Positions 1 through 8,150 of a stretch of DNA of 64,000 nt are shown here, piece by piece (the stretch's first letter is position 1; each line of letters starts with the position of its first letter). Position numbers and translations under genes: made by a program. The DNA is from Zeimonas sp044507525. GTDB taxonomy: Bacteria > Pseudomonadota > Gammaproteobacteria > Burkholderiales > Burkholderiaceae_E. The stretch lies in contig JBIQJM010000004.1 in assembly GCA_044507525.1 (NCBI GenBank), forward strand, positions 1 through 64,000, in the 5' to 3' direction. Below the pieces are notes generated by a model that saw only the letters and a program-made list of their open reading frames with translations, was not told the origin of the DNA and searched no databases.

Positions 1-520
1 TGAGCAGGTTCAGCGCGTCGGCGATCGCGCCGGTGACGTTCTCGGTGACGGGCACGCGCACGCCGAGGTCCTTCGTCGTCGCGATGGTGCCGACCGCCTT
101 CATGATCTCGATCACCGAGGTGTTCAGTTCCTCGCTGTCGCGGATCGTGCGGTTCAGGCTCGCGACGCGATCGTCGAGCAGCCGGTCGAGCGCATCGGCG
201 AGTCCGGCGAATTCGTCGCGTCCTTCCCAGTTCACGCGCGCTTCGAGGTCGCCGTCGGCCAGCGACTCGAGCGTCGACTGGATGCGCGCCACCGGCCCGC
301 TGACCGAATCGGCGAGCCGGCGTCCGTAGGCCGCGCCGCCGACCGCCAGCACGGCGGCGCCGACCAGCACCACGATGCCCACCGCCTCGAAGGCGCCGGT
401 GCCGCCGGCGTTGCGGGCGAGCAGCCAGGCCGCGGCGGCGGCGATCGCGACGACCAGCGGCACCGCCGCCAGCACGGCGATCCCGGTGCGCAGCCGACGG
501 GCGAACGATCGCTCGGCCAC
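1..520 (-). CDS. pilJ: PilJ-like methyl-accepting chemotaxis protein (N-terminal part)
   Basis: This is the membrane receptor of the type IV pilus chemosensory pathway; only about the first 173 residues are in the window. The GTG at 518-520 is the likely start, just after the upstream CheW gene. Two hydrophobic segments (about residues 10-32 and 42-62) are followed by a HAMP-like region and by the segment VPVTENVTGAIADALNLL, which is characteristic of PilJ proteins rather than of ordinary chemoreceptors. The signalling domain lies beyond the left edge. It follows pilG, pilH and pilI on the same strand, the usual order in betaproteobacteria. The periplasmic part looks very short in what is visible. 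Confidence 0.8.
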   Translation of the reverse strand, partial: MAERSFARRLRTGIAVLAAVPLVVAIAAAAAWLLARNAGGTGAFEAVGIVVLVGAAVLAVGGAAYGRRLADSVSGPVARIQSTLESLADGDLEARVNWEGRDEFAGLADALDRLLDDRVASLNRTIRDSEELNTSVIEIMKAVGTIATTKDLGVRVPVTENVTGAIADALNLL

Positions 521-524
521 GCGC

Positions 525-983
525 TCAGTCCGCCAGCAGCGCGGCGAACAGCCGCGACGCGTCGACCTCGTACCACTCCTCGCCGTCGTCGCCTTCGGCG
601 ATGCGGTGCGAGACGATCGCCTCGAAGAACGGGCAGGCGGCGAGCACGCCGGCGCGCTCGATCGGCAAGCCCAGTTCGGCGGCGCCGGCGTTCACGGGCC
701 GCGGCGCGTCGTCGACGAGCAGCGCCGCCGCGTTGGGCAGCGTGCCGACCACCAGGACGTCGTGCGCCGCGAGCGGCGCGCGCGCGGCGGATTCGTCGCC
801 GATCGCGCAAGCGTCGAGCACGACGAGCGGCTGCCCGCGCAACTGCATCAGCCCCGCCACGCGCGCAGGCGCGAGGGGCAGCGGATGCAGCGCTGCCTGC
901 GCGACGTACTCGAGCGGCGTGCCGGCGGGCAGGCGCACCGGCAGGCCCGCGAGGCGAACGCCGAAGGACGGCGCCTGCGTCAT
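525..983 (-). CDS. pilI: CheW-like adaptor PilI
   Basis: This 152-residue protein is a single CheW domain that would couple the receptor (PilJ) to a CheA-type kinase in the pilus chemosensory complex. The CheW fold is supported by the segment VAGLMQLRGQPLVVLDA, the usual I-x-G-hydrophobic-R-G core, followed by a long second beta-barrel half. Its ATG overlaps the stop of the upstream pilH by four bases (ATGA), which implies translational coupling, and pilJ follows after 4 bases. Pathway assignment rests on neighbours, since CheW domains alone do not separate PilI from flagellar CheW. Confidence 0.85.
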   Translation of the reverse strand: MTQAPSFGVRLAGLPVRLPAGTPLEYVAQAALHPLPLAPARVAGLMQLRGQPLVVLDACAIGDESAARAPLAAHDVLVVGTLPNAAALLVDDAPRPVNAGAAELGLPIERAGVLAACPFFEAIVSHRIAEGDDGEEWYEVDASRLFAALLAD

Positions 984-1342
984 CGGGCGGCGAACTTCAG
1001 CGCCTCGAGCAACTGCGCATCGCTGTAGGGCTTGCCGATCAGCGCCCGGGCGCCTTGCATGCGCGCCCAGACCTGGTCGGCGCGCTGGCACTTGGTGGAG
1101 ACGAACACGACCGGGATCGCGCGCGTGAGCGGATCTCCGGCGAGCTTGCGGCAGGTCTGGTAGCCGTCGAGGTCGGGCATCACGATGTCGAGGAAGATGA
1201 TCGCCGGCTTCTCGGCACGCGCCTTCTCGATTGCCTCGAGGCCGCCGACGGCCGTGCTCACGCGCCAGCCGGCGTCGGTGAGGATCGCCGACATGCGCGC
1301 GCGTTCCGTGGCTGCGTCGTCGACGACCAATGCGGTGTTCAT
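980..1342 (-). CDS. pilH: Single-domain response regulator PilH
   Basis: A stand-alone CheY-type receiver of 120 residues. The acidic pair D8-D9, the phosphoacceptor D52 in FLDIVMPDLDG, the S/T at 82-83 and the invariant K104 are all present, so it should be phosphorylated by the pathway kinase. In type IV pilus systems PilH opposes or buffers PilG in controlling the extension and retraction motors. ATG at 1340-1342 is chosen because upstream in-frame codons look like intergenic sequence. An 85-base gap separates it from the larger regulator upstream, while it overlaps pilI by four bases. The names PilH and PilG follow gene order. Confidence 0.85.
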   Translation of the reverse strand: MNTALVVDDAATERARMSAILTDAGWRVSTAVGGLEAIEKARAEKPAIIFLDIVMPDLDGYQTCRKLAGDPLTRAIPVVFVSTKCQRADQVWARMQGARALIGKPYSDAQLLEALKFAAR

Positions 1343-1427
1343 CGGGGACTTCTCCGGGGCGGCTCCTGACACGAACCCGCCATTGTGCCGGCATCGACGC
1401 CCACCGCGCACGTCCCGCGCGCCTCGC

Positions 1428-2723
1428 TCATCCGCCCGCCTCCGCGCCGCCCGGCGTACGCATCGGCGGCGCCGCCTCGTTCGGCGTCGCCGCGTTGCCG
1501 GCGCCGACCGTCTTCGCCGTGCGCGCGGCCGCCGCCTGCTGCGGATCGGGCGACAGCCGCAACAGGCCGGCGAGATCGTCGATCGCCAGCGACTTGCGCA
1601 ACTGCTTGACGACCGCGGCCTCGAGCTGGCGCAGCGGAACGGGCTTCACGAGATAGGTGCTGCAGCCGGCGAGTGCGCCCCGCGCGAGATCGAACGGCGA
1701 CGAGCGACTCGTCAGGATGATCACCGGCACTCCGCGGTGACGCCGCCGGATCTGGCGGGTCAGCTTGTAGCCGTCGACGCCGGGCATGACGACGTCCACG
1801 AGCACGAGATCGTAGTGCTGCCCCGACAGACGCGCGAGCGCTTCCTCCGCGCCGCCGACGGCATCGCACAGCACGCTCATCCGCGTGAACGCGATCGACA
1901 GCTGCTGGCGCACGGTGGGGCTGTCGTCGACGACGAGCACGCGGATGCGCGGCGGTGCCGGCTCGGCACTGCGCGGGAACGCGACGAGGTTCGACGGCGC
2001 CGGCGCGACGACGTTCAACGACGCCGGCGCAGCGGGATTCGACGGCGCGTGCGCCCCGCTGCGCGGCGCCGCCTCGCCGGCCGCCAGCCCTCCCTGCGTG
2101 GGCGCCGGACCTGCCGCCCACGCCGACGGGGGCGCTGCCGCCCTGCCGCGCGCACGCATCGCCGCCTCGCGCGCGTGGTCGCCTTCGCGCGACTTGCGCG
2201 CGGCCTCGCGCAGGAACTCGCGCGTGGAGCGCTCGCCGTCGCCGTCCTCGCCGGGCGACGCGCGCGGCGGCGGGTCGATGCGCGACGATGCCGCCGAAGC
2301 CGCTGCAGGCGACTGCCCCGCCGGCGCAGCCCGCGCGGCGAGCGACGCGGCCGGGCCGTCGGCGCCGGCCTCTTCCCGCGGCCGCCGCAACTCGAGCTCG
2401 ACGACGCGGTTCAGGATCGGCAGCAACTGCAGCGTGAGCCGGTCGATGGCGATCGCATGCCGTGCGTTGCTGCTCGCGCCGTGCGGCACGGCGGAGATCA
2501 CGGGCAGGCTGCGCCCGGCACTGCGCATGCGCGCCACCGCGCGCAGCCCCTCGGGCGCGAGCGGATTGACGATCAGGATGTCGACCGCGAGCGGGTCCGG
2601 CTTCGCCTCGAAGCGGAAGGCGTAGCGGTTGTACTGGCTGTGCTTGAAGACGATCTCGATCAGGCGTACGTCCCGCGGATCGAGCCCGGCCGCCGCCACC
2701 CGGTATTCCGGTCTGCTGTCCAT
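1428..2723 (-). CDS. pilG: PilG-like response regulator with an extra N-terminal domain
   Basis: This 431-residue protein has a C-terminal receiver at about residues 260-380, with DD at the acidic pocket, the phosphoacceptor near D310 in VLVDVVMPGVDG and the conserved Lys in LVKPV. Residues 1-115 form a separate domain that resembles a receiver without the phosphorylation aspartate. The two are joined by about 145 residues very rich in Ala, Pro and Arg. Position at the head of pilG-pilH-pilI-pilJ makes it the pilus output regulator. The start at 2721-2723 is preceded by a weak AGAGG ribosome site. It is divergent from the PLP enzyme gene across a 130-base gap. The function of the N-terminal domain is unknown. 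Confidence 0.75.
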   Translation of the reverse strand: MDSRPEYRVAAAGLDPRDVRLIEIVFKHSQYNRYAFRFEAKPDPLAVDILIVNPLAPEGLRAVARMRSAGRSLPVISAVPHGASSNARHAIAIDRLTLQLLPILNRVVELELRRPREEAGADGPAASLAARAAPAGQSPAAASAASSRIDPPPRASPGEDGDGERSTREFLREAARKSREGDHAREAAMRARGRAAAPPSAWAAGPAPTQGGLAAGEAAPRSGAHAPSNPAAPASLNVVAPAPSNLVAFPRSAEPAPPRIRVLVVDDSPTVRQQLSIAFTRMSVLCDAVGGAEEALARLSGQHYDLVLVDVVMPGVDGYKLTRQIRRRHRGVPVIILTSRSSPFDLARGALAGCSTYLVKPVPLRQLEAAVVKQLRKSLAIDDLAGLLRLSPDPQQAAAARTAKTVGAGNAATPNEAAPPMRTPGGAEAGG

Positions 2724-2816
2724 CCTCTGCTGCCCGTCGTTGATGGCGGCCGACGATCGTACCCGGCGCGCGTCGCCGCGCATTGTCGCGCCAAGCCAGG
2801 AACTCACCAAGTGGCG

Positions 2817-2825
2817 TGCTAGCAT
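2817..2825 (+). promoter_or_regulatory. Candidate extended -10 promoter for the PLP enzyme gene
   Basis: TGC followed by TAGCAT forms an extended -10 element (TG-N-TAGCAT) about 28 bases before the ATG at 2854. No good -35 hexamer is visible at the normal spacing, which fits an extended -10 promoter. It is a weak prediction by inspection only. Confidence 0.3.
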
Positions 2826-2853
2826 CGTTTCGACCTTCCGTCGGATCGACCGC

Positions 2854-4149
2854 ATGTCCCAGCGCGACTTCTACGGCTTCGACACGCTCACGGTGCATGC
2901 CGGCGCACGGCCCGACCCGGCCACGGGTGCGCGCATCACGCCGATCTACCTGTCGACCGCCTTCGCCTTCCGCGACACCGACCAGGCGGCGGCGCTGTTC
3001 GACATGGAGCAGTCGGGCCACGTCTATTCGCGCATCAGCAACCCGACGGTCTCGGCGCTCGAGGAGCGCATCGCGGCGCTCGAAGCGGGCGTCGGCGCGA
3101 TCGCGACCGCCAGCGGGCAGGCGGCGCTGCACCTGGCGATCGCCACGATCGCCGGCGCGGGCTCGCACGTCGTCGCCTCGCGCGCGGTCTACGGCGGCAC
3201 GCACAACCTGCTGACCTACACGCTGCCGCGCTTCGGCATCGAGACCACCTTCGTCGATCCGCGCGAGCTCGACGCATGGCGCGCCGCGCTGCGGCCGAAC
3301 ACCCGGCTGCTGCTGGGCGAGACGCTCGGCAACCCGGGGCTCGACGTGCTCGACATCCCGGCCGTCGCCGACATCGCGCATGCGCATCGCGTGCCGCTGC
3401 TCGTCGACTCCACGTTCACCACGCCGTGGCTGCTGCGGCCCGGCGAGCACGGCGCCGACCTCGTCCTGCACTCGGCGACGAAATTCCTCTGCGGCCACGG
3501 AACCGTCGTCGGCGGCCTGCTCGTCGACGTCGGCCGCTTCGACTGGGACGCCTCCGGGCGCTTCCCGGAGCTCACCGAGCCGTACGAGGGGTTCCACGGC
3601 ATGGTGTTCTCCGAGGAATCGACGGTCGCGCCCTTCCTGCTGCGGGCGCGCCGCGAAGGACTGCGCGACTTCGGCGCCTGCCTGAGCCCGATGAACGCCT
3701 TCGAGATCCTGCAGGGCGTCGAGACGCTGCCGCTGCGCATGGCGCGCCACGTCGCGAATGCGAGCCGGGTCGCCGAGTTCCTCGCCGCGCACCCTATGGT
3801 CGAGCGCGTGCAGTATCCGGGCTTGCCCTCGCATCCCGATCACGCGCTCGCGCAGCGCCTGATGCCGCGCGGCTGCGGCGCGGTGTTCAGCTTCGAGCTC
3901 CGCGGAGACCGTGCGGCCGGGCGGCGTTTCGTCGAGGCGCTGCGGCTGTTCTCCCACCTGGCCAACGTGGGCGACGCGCGCTCGCTCGTGATCCACCCCG
4001 CCACGACGACGCATTTCCGGATGGACGACGCCGCGCTCGCCGCCGCCGGCATCGGCGAAGGCACGCTGCGGCTGTCGATCGGGCTGGAAGACCCCGCCGA
4101 TCTGGTCGCCGACCTCGAGTCGGCCTTCCGCGCCGCGGCACGCGGCTGA
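2854..4149 (+). CDS. O-acetylhomoserine sulfhydrylase-type PLP enzyme (homocysteine synthase)
   Basis: A 431-residue Cys/Met-metabolism PLP-dependent enzyme, most like O-acetyl- or O-succinyl-homoserine sulfhydrylases that make homocysteine for methionine. The Schiff-base lysine is K210 in HSATKFLCGHGT, and the PLP-anchoring segments ATASGQAALH and GETLGNPGLDV are present. Length near 430 and the long insert with EGFHGMVF favour the MetY (acetylhomoserine) branch over the shorter MetZ/MetB branch, but the acyl preference cannot be fixed by reading. ATG at 2854 gives the family N-terminus (DTLTVHAG); the open frame continues upstream without family similarity. A hydrolase gene follows after 12 bases. 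Confidence 0.85.
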   Translation: MSQRDFYGFDTLTVHAGARPDPATGARITPIYLSTAFAFRDTDQAAALFDMEQSGHVYSRISNPTVSALEERIAALEAGVGAIATASGQAALHLAIATIAGAGSHVVASRAVYGGTHNLLTYTLPRFGIETTFVDPRELDAWRAALRPNTRLLLGETLGNPGLDVLDIPAVADIAHAHRVPLLVDSTFTTPWLLRPGEHGADLVLHSATKFLCGHGTVVGGLLVDVGRFDWDASGRFPELTEPYEGFHGMVFSEESTVAPFLLRARREGLRDFGACLSPMNAFEILQGVETLPLRMARHVANASRVAEFLAAHPMVERVQYPGLPSHPDHALAQRLMPRGCGAVFSFELRGDRAAGRRFVEALRLFSHLANVGDARSLVIHPATTTHFRMDDAALAAAGIGEGTLRLSIGLEDPADLVADLESAFRAAARG

Positions 4150-4161
4150 AGGAGCGCACCG

Positions 4162-5007
4162 GTGCAAGCCCTCGTCGACGGCCACCGCGCATATGCCTAC
4201 ACCGGCGGCGTCGCCTTCGACCCTTCGCAGCCGGTCGTCGTCTTCATCCACGGTGCGCAGCACGACCACAGCGTCTGGATCCTGCAGTCGCGCTATTTCG
4301 CGCACCACGGATACGCCGTTCTCGCCGTCGACCTGCCGGGACACGGCCGCAGCGAAGGCGACGCGCTGCCCACGATCGAGGCGCTCGGGCACTGGCTGGT
4401 CGCGGCGCTCGACGCCTTCGGCGTCGCCCGGGCGACGCTGGTCGGGCACAGCATGGGCTCGCTCGTCGCGCTCGAGGTCGCCGGTGCCGCGCCCGCGCGC
4501 GTCGACCGCATCGCACTGGTCGGCACCGCCTTCCCGATGAAAGTGTCCGACGCGCTGCTGTCGGCTGCGCGCGACGACGAAGCGCGCGCCTTCGACATGA
4601 TCAACTTCTGGTCGCATTCGACGATCAACGCGCGCCCGGGTTTCCCGGCGCCGGGCTTCTCGATGTTCGTCCAGAACCGACGCCTGATGGAGCGGCAACG
4701 CCGCGGCGTGCTGGCGGTCGACTTCTCGAGCTGCAACGCCTGGCAGGGCGGCTTCGACCGCGCCGACGCGCTGCGCTGCCCGGCGCTGTTCGTGCTCGGC
4801 GAACGCGACGCGATGACGCAGCCGCGCTTCGCCCGCAAGCTGATCGAGCGCGTCTCGAGCTCCGCCTCGGCGGCCGGCATTGCCCCGCCCGTCGTCGTCG
4901 AGATCCCGGATTGCGGCCACGCGATCCCCGCCGAGGCGCCCGGCGCGTTGCGCGACGCACTACGCGACTTCCTCGCGGCACGCCACCCGGCTACACTTTC
5001 CGGCTGA
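4162..5007 (+). CDS. Alpha/beta-fold hydrolase
   Basis: A 281-residue soluble alpha/beta hydrolase. The oxyanion segment is FIHGAQHDHSVW, the nucleophile elbow GHSMGS places Ser97, and the remaining triad members are likely D216 (GERDAM) and H253 (DCGHAIP). The substrate cannot be told. Translation most likely starts at GTG 4162, preceded by AAGGAG. It lies 12 bases after the homocysteine synthase gene and was probably cotranscribed with it; an acyl-homoserine link is possible but is only suggested by position. Confidence 0.8.
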   Translation: MQALVDGHRAYAYTGGVAFDPSQPVVVFIHGAQHDHSVWILQSRYFAHHGYAVLAVDLPGHGRSEGDALPTIEALGHWLVAALDAFGVARATLVGHSMGSLVALEVAGAAPARVDRIALVGTAFPMKVSDALLSAARDDEARAFDMINFWSHSTINARPGFPAPGFSMFVQNRRLMERQRRGVLAVDFSSCNAWQGGFDRADALRCPALFVLGERDAMTQPRFARKLIERVSSSASAAGIAPPVVVEIPDCGHAIPAEAPGALRDALRDFLAARHPATLSG

Positions 5008-5076
5008 TCGGGCTCGAGCCCGACGCCGACGCCCGCGCTCGAACGCGGCGCCGCCTGATGCCGGGGGAGATCAAGC

Positions 5077-5394
5077 ATGAACGCGACCGCGGAAGGACGC
5101 CATCGGTCCTTCGACGAGTTCTATCGTTTCTACCTGAGCGAGCACCGCACGCCGTGGTGTCGCCGACTGCATTTCTTCGGCTCCCTCGGCGCGCTCTTCT
5201 GCCTGGCGAAGCTCCTCGCCACGCTGAACCCCTGGTGGCTGCTCGCCGCCCTCGTCTGGGGCTACGGGCTCGCCTGGATCGGCCACTACGGCTTCGAGCA
5301 CAATCGCCCGGCGTCGCTGCGCCAGCCCTTCTACAGCTTCGCCGGCGACTGGGTGATGTTCCGCGACATCCTGTTCGGGCGCATTCCGTTCTGA
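5077..5394 (+). CDS. DUF962 / Mpo1-like membrane protein
   Basis: A 105-residue protein with the DUF962 (YGL010w/Mpo1-like) pattern: an N-terminal EFYRFYLSEHRTPWCRRLHF motif, hydrophobic segments at about residues 35-55 and 60-75, then GHYGFEHNRPA. In yeast Mpo1 the conserved histidines bind iron for alpha-oxidation of 2-hydroxy fatty acids; the equivalent histidines are present here, but bacterial function is not established. A GGGGGAGA ribosome site lies 7 bases before the ATG. It converges with the YihY gene over 24 bases. Confidence 0.8.
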   Translation: MNATAEGRHRSFDEFYRFYLSEHRTPWCRRLHFFGSLGALFCLAKLLATLNPWWLLAALVWGYGLAWIGHYGFEHNRPASLRQPFYSFAGDWVMFRDILFGRIPF

Positions 5395-5418
5395 GGCCGC
5401 GCGGGCCGGCGGTCCGCG

Positions 5419-6663
5419 TCACTGCCCCGAAGGGCCTGCAGCCACGAGCGGCCGGTCGACCTCCTGCGGAACCGCTCCGACCGGAGCCGCCCGCCCCGCG
5501 TTCCAGATCTCCTCGAACAAGGCCCGCTCGCTCATCCCGCGCGGGTCGTCGGCCCACGCCCAGCGCTCTGCCCAGACGGTGTCGGCACCGGCCTGCGGTG
5601 GACGACGGCGACGCAGCGCCCGACCGATGCGTGCGCGCCGGGTCGCGGGCTGCAACTCCGGTGAAGGCGGCGCGCCGCCGATCTGCACGTAACGCGTGAT
5701 GTAGCCGAGCCGGGTGAGCAGCAGCGCCGCCTCGAGCACCCGTTCGCTGTCCCCGTCGAAAGCCGGTGCGAGCCCCTCGACCGGCATCGCGGCGCCAGGG
5801 TCGGGACCGACAGCCCCGCGCATCGCGAGGAGCACCGCGTGCGCGTCGTCGAAACGGTCGGCCGGCGCGCGCTCCAGGTGCGGCTCGGCCGTCGACGACC
5901 AGAAGCGCAGGTTCGCCGCCAGCAGCGCGCCGAGCAGCACCGACATCCAGCCGAGGAACAGCCACAGCAGGAACAGCGGCAGCGCCGCGAAGGTGCCGTA
6001 GACGATCGTGTAGGTGGGCAGCCGCGTCACGTACAGCCCGAGCATCGTGCGCAGGAACTCGAAGAGGAACGCCGCGAGCATCGCGCCGACGAAGGCGTCG
6101 CGCCAGCGCACCCGGGCGCTCGGCAGCAGCCGGTACAGCAGCGTGAGACCCGCGACCGCCGTCGCCCCGGGCAGCACGAAGGTCCAGACGTTGCGCACCT
6201 CGTTGAGGTCCGCTCCGCGCAGCCAGGAAGTCGCGACCATTCCGTGGAAGACCAGGCTCGCGCCCAGCAGCAGCGGACCCAGCGTGAGCATCATCCAGTA
6301 CAGCGCGAGCCGATGCGCGACCGGACGCGGCCGGTCGGCGAGCCAGATGCGGTTCAGCGTGCCCTCTATCGTCTGCAGCGCGACGAAGGCCGTCAGCAGG
6401 AAGACGGTGAGCCCGATCACCGACAGTTCGTTGGCCTTGGCGGCGAACTGGTTCAGCAGGTCGATCACGGTATTGCTGATCGACGCCGGGAACAGGTTGA
6501 CCATCAGGAAGCCCTGCAGCGCGTCGCGCAGCCGGCCGAACAACGGCGATGCCGCCGTCACCCAGAACACGATCGAGAACATCGGCGCGATCGCCAGCAG
6601 CGACAGGAAGCTCAGGCTGCCGGCGGTCTGCGGAAGGTGCACCTGCCGCCCCTGGCGCCACAT
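5419..6663 (-). CDS. YihY/BrkB-family inner-membrane protein
   Basis: A polytopic membrane protein with the YihY/BrkB (UPF0761) domain: the entry segment TAGSLSFLSLLAIAPMFS, then about six membrane helices to near residue 265, and a 150-residue hydrophilic C-terminal tail. Function is not established for the family; early naming as ribonuclease BN was an error. I use the ATG at 6661-6663 (414 residues). An in-frame ATG at 6817-6819 would add 52 residues of low-complexity Gly/Asp/Ser sequence and would overlap the divergent DUF2069 start codon, leaving no room for promoters, so it is less likely. Confidence 0.75.
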   Translation of the reverse strand: MWRQGRQVHLPQTAGSLSFLSLLAIAPMFSIVFWVTAASPLFGRLRDALQGFLMVNLFPASISNTVIDLLNQFAAKANELSVIGLTVFLLTAFVALQTIEGTLNRIWLADRPRPVAHRLALYWMMLTLGPLLLGASLVFHGMVATSWLRGADLNEVRNVWTFVLPGATAVAGLTLLYRLLPSARVRWRDAFVGAMLAAFLFEFLRTMLGLYVTRLPTYTIVYGTFAALPLFLLWLFLGWMSVLLGALLAANLRFWSSTAEPHLERAPADRFDDAHAVLLAMRGAVGPDPGAAMPVEGLAPAFDGDSERVLEAALLLTRLGYITRYVQIGGAPPSPELQPATRRARIGRALRRRRPPQAGADTVWAERWAWADDPRGMSERALFEEIWNAGRAAPVGAVPQEVDRPLVAAGPSGQ

Positions 6664-6704
6664 CGCGCGGCCGAGCCTTGCCAGCCGCTGCAGCGCCGAC
6701 TGGC

Positions 6705-6710
6705 TAGAAT
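6705..6710 (+). promoter_or_regulatory. Candidate -10 (TAGAAT) for the DUF2069 gene
   Basis: TAGAAT lies about 108 bases before the DUF2069 ATG and just upstream (on the other strand) of the preferred YihY start. A TTGCCA at 6678-6683 is 21 bases away, longer than the usual 16-18, so the promoter is tentative. Confidence 0.25.
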
Positions 6711-6817
6711 CGCGGCCGACGGGCGATCGGTCGTCCGCGCCGCCGTCGACCGCGCCGGGCTCCCCCGTGCTTCCGGCGTTCCGCCCGCCCACGTCCTGCT
6801 GCGCAGCGCCCACCTTC

Positions 6818-7186
6818 ATGTCGTCCCTTTCACCATCGCAGCTCCGCCGGATCGTCGTCGCCTGCTTCGTCGCGCTGGTCGTGCTGGGCATCGCGTGGGA
6901 AACCTGGCTCGCGCCGCTTCGACCCGGCGCCTGGCTGCTCTCGCTGAAAGTCGTCCCGCTGATTCTCGCGCTGCCCGGCATCGCGGCCGGACGCGTGCGC
7001 GTACACCAGTGGTGGTCGATGCTGATTCTCGTTTATCTGGCCGAGGGCGTCGTGCGCGCCACCTCCGACGCCGGGCTGTCGGCCCGCCTCGCGTGGGTGG
7101 AGGTTGCACTGTCCGCGACCGCGTTCACGGCGATCGTGCTGTACGTACGTCGCGCTCGTCCGCGACACGGCCCGACGCCGCCATAG
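6818..7186 (+). CDS. DUF2069 family membrane protein
   Basis: A 122-residue protein with four hydrophobic stretches (about 10-27, 35-52, 62-80, 88-108) and the DUF2069 features W-x-x-ML, LVYLAEGVVRA and PLILALPG. The family is found widely in beta- and gammaproteobacteria and has no known function. The ATG at 6818 is the only methionine before the first helix. Its 3' end overlaps the convergent dusA gene by 62 bases, so both coding sequences use the same DNA there. Confidence 0.8.
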   Translation: MSSLSPSQLRRIVVACFVALVVLGIAWETWLAPLRPGAWLLSLKVVPLILALPGIAAGRVRVHQWWSMLILVYLAEGVVRATSDAGLSARLAWVEVALSATAFTAIVLYVRRARPRHGPTPP

Positions 7187-8150
7187 CCGCACGGGCGACG
7201 TCGAGCACGTCGGCGCCATGGCGCTCGAGCAGCAGCGGATCGCTCAACGCGCGCCGCCATGCGCGCGCGCCGGGCAGGCCGTTGAAGAGGCCGAGCAGGT
7301 GCCGCACGATCGCTCGCGTCGCCTCCCCGCCGGCCACCTGGCGCCGCAGGTACGGCCGCACCGCGTCGATCGCCTCGTCGCGGGTGGCGCAGGGCGCGGG
7401 GCGATCGAAGTACAGCGGGTCGACGTCGGCCAGCATCCACGGGTTCTCGCAGGCCTCGCGCCCGATCATCACGCCGTCGACGCCGGCGAGCTGGGCGAGC
7501 GCCTCGCCGTGCGTGCGCAGGCCGCCGTTGAGCACGAAGACCAGCGCCGGGAAATCGCGGGCGAGCTGCGCGACGACCGGGTAGCGCAGCGGCGGCACCG
7601 TGCGATTGTCCTTCGGGCTCAGGCCGTCGAGCCACGCATTGCGCGCGTGCACGACGAAGACCCGGCAGCCCGCCTGCGCGACCGTGCCGACGAAGTCGCG
7701 CACGAAACCGTAGGACTCGAGCCGGTCGACGCCGATCCGGTGCTTCACCGTCACCGGGATCGACACCGCGTCGCGCATCGCGCGCACGCAATCGGCCACG
7801 AGCGCCGGTTCGCGCATCAGGCAGGCGCCGAAGGCGCCGCGCTGCACGCGCGGGCTCGGGCAACCGCAGTTCAGGTCGATCTCGTCGTACCCCGCTCGCT
7901 CGCCCAGGCGCGCCGCCCGCGCGAGCTCCGCCGGTTCGCTGCCGCCGAGCTGCAGCGCGACCGGATGCTCGGCCTCGTCGAAGGCGAGCAGCCGTTCGCG
8001 CGGGCCGTGCAGCAGCGCGCCGGTCGTGATCATCTCGGTGTACAGGCGAGCGCCGCGCGTGAGCTGGCGCGCGACGAAGCGGAAATGCCGGTCGGACACG
8101 TCGAGCATCGGCGCGATGCAGAAGCGATGCGAGACGCGCTGCGCCGTCAT
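7125..8150 (-). CDS. dusA: tRNA-dihydrouridine synthase A
   Basis: A 341-residue flavoenzyme that reduces U20/U20a in tRNA D-loops with FMN and NADPH. Hallmarks are IAPMLDVSDRHFR at the N-terminus, LNCGCPSPRVQRGAFGACLM containing the catalytic Cys (GACLM), KHRIGVDR, HARNAWL and the FMN-phosphate segment MIGREACENPW. The RIGVD and HARNAWLDGLSPKDNR segments match the DusA subfamily. ATG at 8148-8150 overlaps the stop of the upstream iclR gene by four bases, so the two are probably translated together. The last 62 bases lie under the convergent DUF2069 gene. Confidence 0.92.
   Translation of the reverse strand: MTAQRVSHRFCIAPMLDVSDRHFRFVARQLTRGARLYTEMITTGALLHGPRERLLAFDEAEHPVALQLGGSEPAELARAARLGERAGYDEIDLNCGCPSPRVQRGAFGACLMREPALVADCVRAMRDAVSIPVTVKHRIGVDRLESYGFVRDFVGTVAQAGCRVFVVHARNAWLDGLSPKDNRTVPPLRYPVVAQLARDFPALVFVLNGGLRTHGEALAQLAGVDGVMIGREACENPWMLADVDPLYFDRPAPCATRDEAIDAVRPYLRRQVAGGEATRAIVRHLLGLFNGLPGARAWRRALSDPLLLERHGADVLDVARAAMAASGRVADERDVRTARSP

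Noticed and set aside
2724..2853. SAM or SAH riboswitch before the homocysteine synthase gene
   Set aside because: The 130-base gap shows no conserved core, and the predicted promoter leaves only about 20 bases of leader.
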